Source of the DNA: Treponema sp.
GTDB taxonomy: Bacteria; Spirochaetota; Spirochaetia; Treponematales; Breznakiellaceae
NCBI GenBank assembly: GCA_031258265.1
Contig: JAIRNB010000387.1
Coordinates: 1 to 7,134 of the forward strand
Reading direction: 5' to 3'
DNA: 7,134 bases
Of the stretch, positions 5,337-7,134 are shown piece after piece. The position numbers and the translations under genes were made by a program. Position 1 is the stretch's first letter; the number at the start of each line of letters is the position of its first letter. The notes under the pieces are model-generated. The model did no database searches. It worked only from the letters and a program-made list of their open reading frames with translations, and had not been told where the DNA came from.

Positions 5337-6590
5337 ATGATCGAAATTCAAGGTAAATACAATATTGCAAAAGTTTTTACGGATGAATTGGATGCCTTTT
5401 CTCGTGACCAAATAGAAAATCTTTGCAATCAGTCTTTTGTAGAAGGAAGTAAAATTAGACTTATGCCAGATGTCCACGCTGGAGCCGGATGTACAATTGG
5501 AACAACAATGACAATCAAAGACAAAATTGTTCCAAATTTGGTTGGGGTAGATATTGGTTGTGGCATGGAAACAATTATTATAAATAATGACACAAAAACA
5601 TCAAAAAATTTTGACCCTGTGCGTCTTGATGAAATAATTCATTTGGAAATTCCTAATGGAATGAATATTAGAGATGATGAACATGAATTTATTAACAAAA
5701 TAGATTTTAGTAAAATTCGATGCCCTGTAATTAATAAAGGATATGCACAAAAAAGTTTGGGAACTCTTGGTGGTGGTAATCACTTTATTGAAGCAAATAA
5801 GGACGATAAAAACAATTTGTACATTGTCATTCATTCGGGCAGCCGTCATTTAGGAAAAGAAATAGCTGAATATTATCAAGAGCAGGCATGGAAACAGTTG
5901 AATGGTAATGGCAGAGTAGACATTGATAATATTATATTAAAACTCAAAGCCGAAGGTCGAGAGAAAGAAATTCAAGATACTATTAAAAAGATAAGATTTC
6001 AAATAGTAACAAATGTTCCAAAAGATCTTGCTTATGTTAGCGGTAAATTATTTGACGATTATATTAACGATATGAAAATAACTCAGTATTTTGCACTGAT
6101 TAATCGAAAGGCTATGATGTATACAATTTTGAAAGGATTAAATATTGAAAACGAAGAACAATTTGAGCAATTTTCAACGATTCATAATTACATTGATACT
6201 GAATCGATGATTTTACGGAAAGGGGCTGTTTCTGCAAAGAAAGGTGAAAAATTAATTGTACCTATTAATATGCGGGATGGGAGTATTATTTGTGAAGGAC
6301 TTGGAAATCCAGATTGGAATTATTCTTCACCGCACGGTGCTGGAAGAATCATGAGTCGTAAGAAGGCTTTTATGACACTAAAGTTAGAAGATTATAAAAA
6401 GGAAATGGAGGGAATTTATTCAACGTCCGTTAATGAACAAACAATCGATGAAAGCCCCATGGCCTATAAAGCAATGAATAGTATTATCATCAACATGGGG
6501 GAAACGGCAAGGATATTAAATATTATAAAACCAATTTACAACTTTAAGGCGGCAGAGGATCAAGAACCATGGAAAAAGAAAAAGCTGTAA
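5337..6590 (+). CDS. rtcB: RtcB RNA-splicing ligase
   Basis: RtcB joins RNA 2',3'-cyclic phosphate or 3'-phosphate ends to 5'-OH ends with GTP and Mn2+, in RNA repair or tRNA splicing. All active-site elements are present in the 417 residues: PDVHAG (44-49), VDIGCG (71-76) with metal ligands D72 and C75, GGGNHF (145-150) with H149, HSGSRH (166-171) with H166, IHNYID (282-287) with H283, and SPHGAGR (331-337), whose H333 is the expected guanylylated residue. The length is normal for the bacterial form, and the protein should be active and cytoplasmic. The start is set by AAGGAGG five bases upstream. Codon use is strongly AT-rich, unlike the operon and the exported-protein gene, which suggests acquisition from another source. 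No rtcA, archease or rtcR neighbour is visible. The gene has its own promoter and flanking inverted repeats. Confidence 0.96.
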   Translation: MIEIQGKYNIAKVFTDELDAFSRDQIENLCNQSFVEGSKIRLMPDVHAGAGCTIGTTMTIKDKIVPNLVGVDIGCGMETIIINNDTKTSKNFDPVRLDEIIHLEIPNGMNIRDDEHEFINKIDFSKIRCPVINKGYAQKSLGTLGGGNHFIEANKDDKNNLYIVIHSGSRHLGKEIAEYYQEQAWKQLNGNGRVDIDNIILKLKAEGREKEIQDTIKKIRFQIVTNVPKDLAYVSGKLFDDYINDMKITQYFALINRKAMMYTILKGLNIENEEQFEQFSTIHNYIDTESMILRKGAVSAKKGEKLIVPINMRDGSIICEGLGNPDWNYSSPHGAGRIMSRKKAFMTLKLEDYKKEMEGIYSTSVNEQTIDESPMAYKAMNSIIINMGETARILNIIKPIYNFKAAEDQEPWKKKKL

Positions 6591-6611
6591 AACGCCCAAA
6601 CTTCGCATAGC
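6591..6611 (-). repeat. Inverted repeat flanking rtcB, right copy
   Basis: This segment begins at the first base after the rtcB stop codon. It is the reverse-complement partner of 5251-5271 (core 16 of 17). With the left copy it frames promoter, ribosome site and gene as one unit of about 1.36 kb. I see no obvious target duplication immediately outside the pair. Confidence 0.6.
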
Positions 6612-6781
6612 AGGACTGTTTACGCATCGCCGCCAGTAGGCGGCTCGGGCTACGTTTTGGCTAGGTCATTGCGTTACGCTCCATTCCCACGCCAAAACTC
6701 CGCCACATTTTTGCAGCCCTGGTATTTGCTACGCAAAACCCTTATTCGGGCTGCAAAAACGTCGTAAACAGCCGAAACGTT
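6612..6781 (+). repeat. Multi-hairpin palindromic element, possibly attC-like
   Basis: CTGTTTACG (6616-6624) pairs with CGTAAACAG (6763-6771) as an outer stem. Inside are three further hairpins: GCCGCC-AGTA-GGCGGC (6629-6644), GTTTTGGC (6654-6661) with GCCAAAAC (6691-6698), and TTTTTGCAGCCC (6708-6719) with GGGCTGCAAAAA (6748-6759). The right end reads ACGTTAG. An AACG (6591-6594) and TTCG (6602-6605) just to the left can pair with CGTT (6778-6781) and CGAA (6773-6776). Large attC sites of chromosomal integrons also have palindromic arms and a 3' GTTAG-like end, and treponemal integrons are known. The spacing here is lopsided and no integrase gene is in view. It could instead be a structured RNA. 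No coding frame is evident. Confidence 0.45.
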
Positions 6782-6857
6782 AGAAATAGGGGCTTCCCCA
6801 AAACTGGAGTTTTTGAACAATAAAACTAACAAAAAAATGAAACAGCACCGGGATTAA
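6768..6857 (+). pseudogene. Possible 3' remnant of an antitoxin gene
   Basis: After a TAA at 6765-6767 the frame is open to a TAA at 6855-6857. It reads ETLEIGASPKLEFLNNKTNK and then KMKQHRD. That stop is one base before the vapC start, the usual spacing between antitoxin and toxin genes. No start codon and ribosome site support a full protein, and the frame begins at the palindromic element. It may be the end of a vapB-type gene cut off by the inserted segment. It may also be chance, since it is only 29 codons. Confidence 0.2.
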
Positions 6858-6858
6858 T

Positions 6859-7134
6859 ATGGGCAAGCCCCGCTTTGTGCTTGATGCCAGCGTCCTTATC
6901 GGACATCTAAACCATAAACTAAATTTACTTACCTTTTTGGAAACCCAGGGTGAATGTGAAATATTTACCACACTGGTTTCAGAGATTGAAACCCTTACCA
7001 AGCCCGGCATGACCTAAGAGGAAGAAACCGAAGTCTTTGCGGTTTTGCGTTGTTTTATGAGAGTAGAAATTGACGATACCATCCGTAGCCTAACTGTCCA
7101 AATTCGCCGCACAAAAAAGCTTCTTCTGCCTGCC
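6859..7134 (+). pseudogene. VapC-like PIN-domain toxin, interrupted by a stop and cut by the window end
   Basis: From the ATG at 6859 the frame gives MGKPRFVLDASVLIGHLNHK, a typical PIN start with the first catalytic Asp at D9, and then VSEIETL with the conserved acidic E42. A TAA at 7015-7017 (codon 53) follows KPGMT. The same frame then continues EEETEVFAVLRCFMRVEIDD and reaches KKLLLPA at the window edge, just where the family has its third catalytic Asp. The protein on both sides of the stop belongs to one family, so a nonsense mutation is the simplest reading. VapC toxins are RNases that cleave tRNA or rRNA. The truncated product would lack half the active site. No intact antitoxin gene precedes it. 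Confidence 0.7.

Noticed and set aside
5601..5849. Short minus-strand frame inside rtcB
   Set aside because: It lies fully inside a gene with all active-site motifs and shows no ribosome site or motif of its own.
5251..6611. rtcB as a conventional insertion sequence with terminal inverted repeats
   Set aside because: There is no transposase and no clear target duplication outside the repeats. RtcB is a cellular RNA ligase, so only a cassette-type origin was proposed.

Overview
The window looks like a piece of a spirochaete chromosome, most likely Treponema (perhaps a gut or termite-associated one). I infer this from the gene set (RluA-type synthase, DUF4912 protein and GH57-like protein in one tight operon) and from the mix of a GC-rich backbone with AT-rich acquired genes. 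No marker gene fixes the genus.

Layout: positions 1-153 hold the last 50 codons of an unidentified plus-strand gene. Positions 154-593 have no gene but are dense in perfect palindromes. Positions 594-3665 are a minus-strand operon transcribed leftward: rRNA/tRNA pseudouridine synthase (RluA family), then a DUF4912 protein, then a GH57/DUF1957 protein. The two junctions are TAATG and TAG-T-ATG, so the genes are probably translationally coupled. Positions 3666-4056 are intergenic and repeat-rich. Positions 4057-5187 encode a putative exported protein with a transglutaminase-like Cys-His core (plus strand). Positions 5188-5336 hold a hairpin and a good promoter. Positions 5337-6590 encode RtcB RNA ligase, strikingly AT-rich against its GC-rich neighbours and probably acquired by transfer. 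Positions 6591-6781 form a multi-hairpin palindromic element. Position 6859 to the window end is a VapC/PIN toxin gene with an in-frame stop and no intact antitoxin gene in front of it.

Three things stand out. First, the GH57 protein is full length and keeps the family scaffold, but both catalytic carboxylates look replaced (Glu to Asp207, Asp to Lys382), so it is probably not an active glucan-branching enzyme. Second, the three-gene operon is bracketed by two copies of one repeat in opposite orientation (about 189-484 and 3762-3915). The left copy is interrupted by a small palindrome-rich insert (279-415) flanked by a 5-bp duplication, and the uninterrupted right copy shows the empty site. 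Third, rtcB sits between related inverted repeats and is followed by a folded element with some resemblance to an integron attC site. This suggests a mobile cassette next to a decaying toxin locus.
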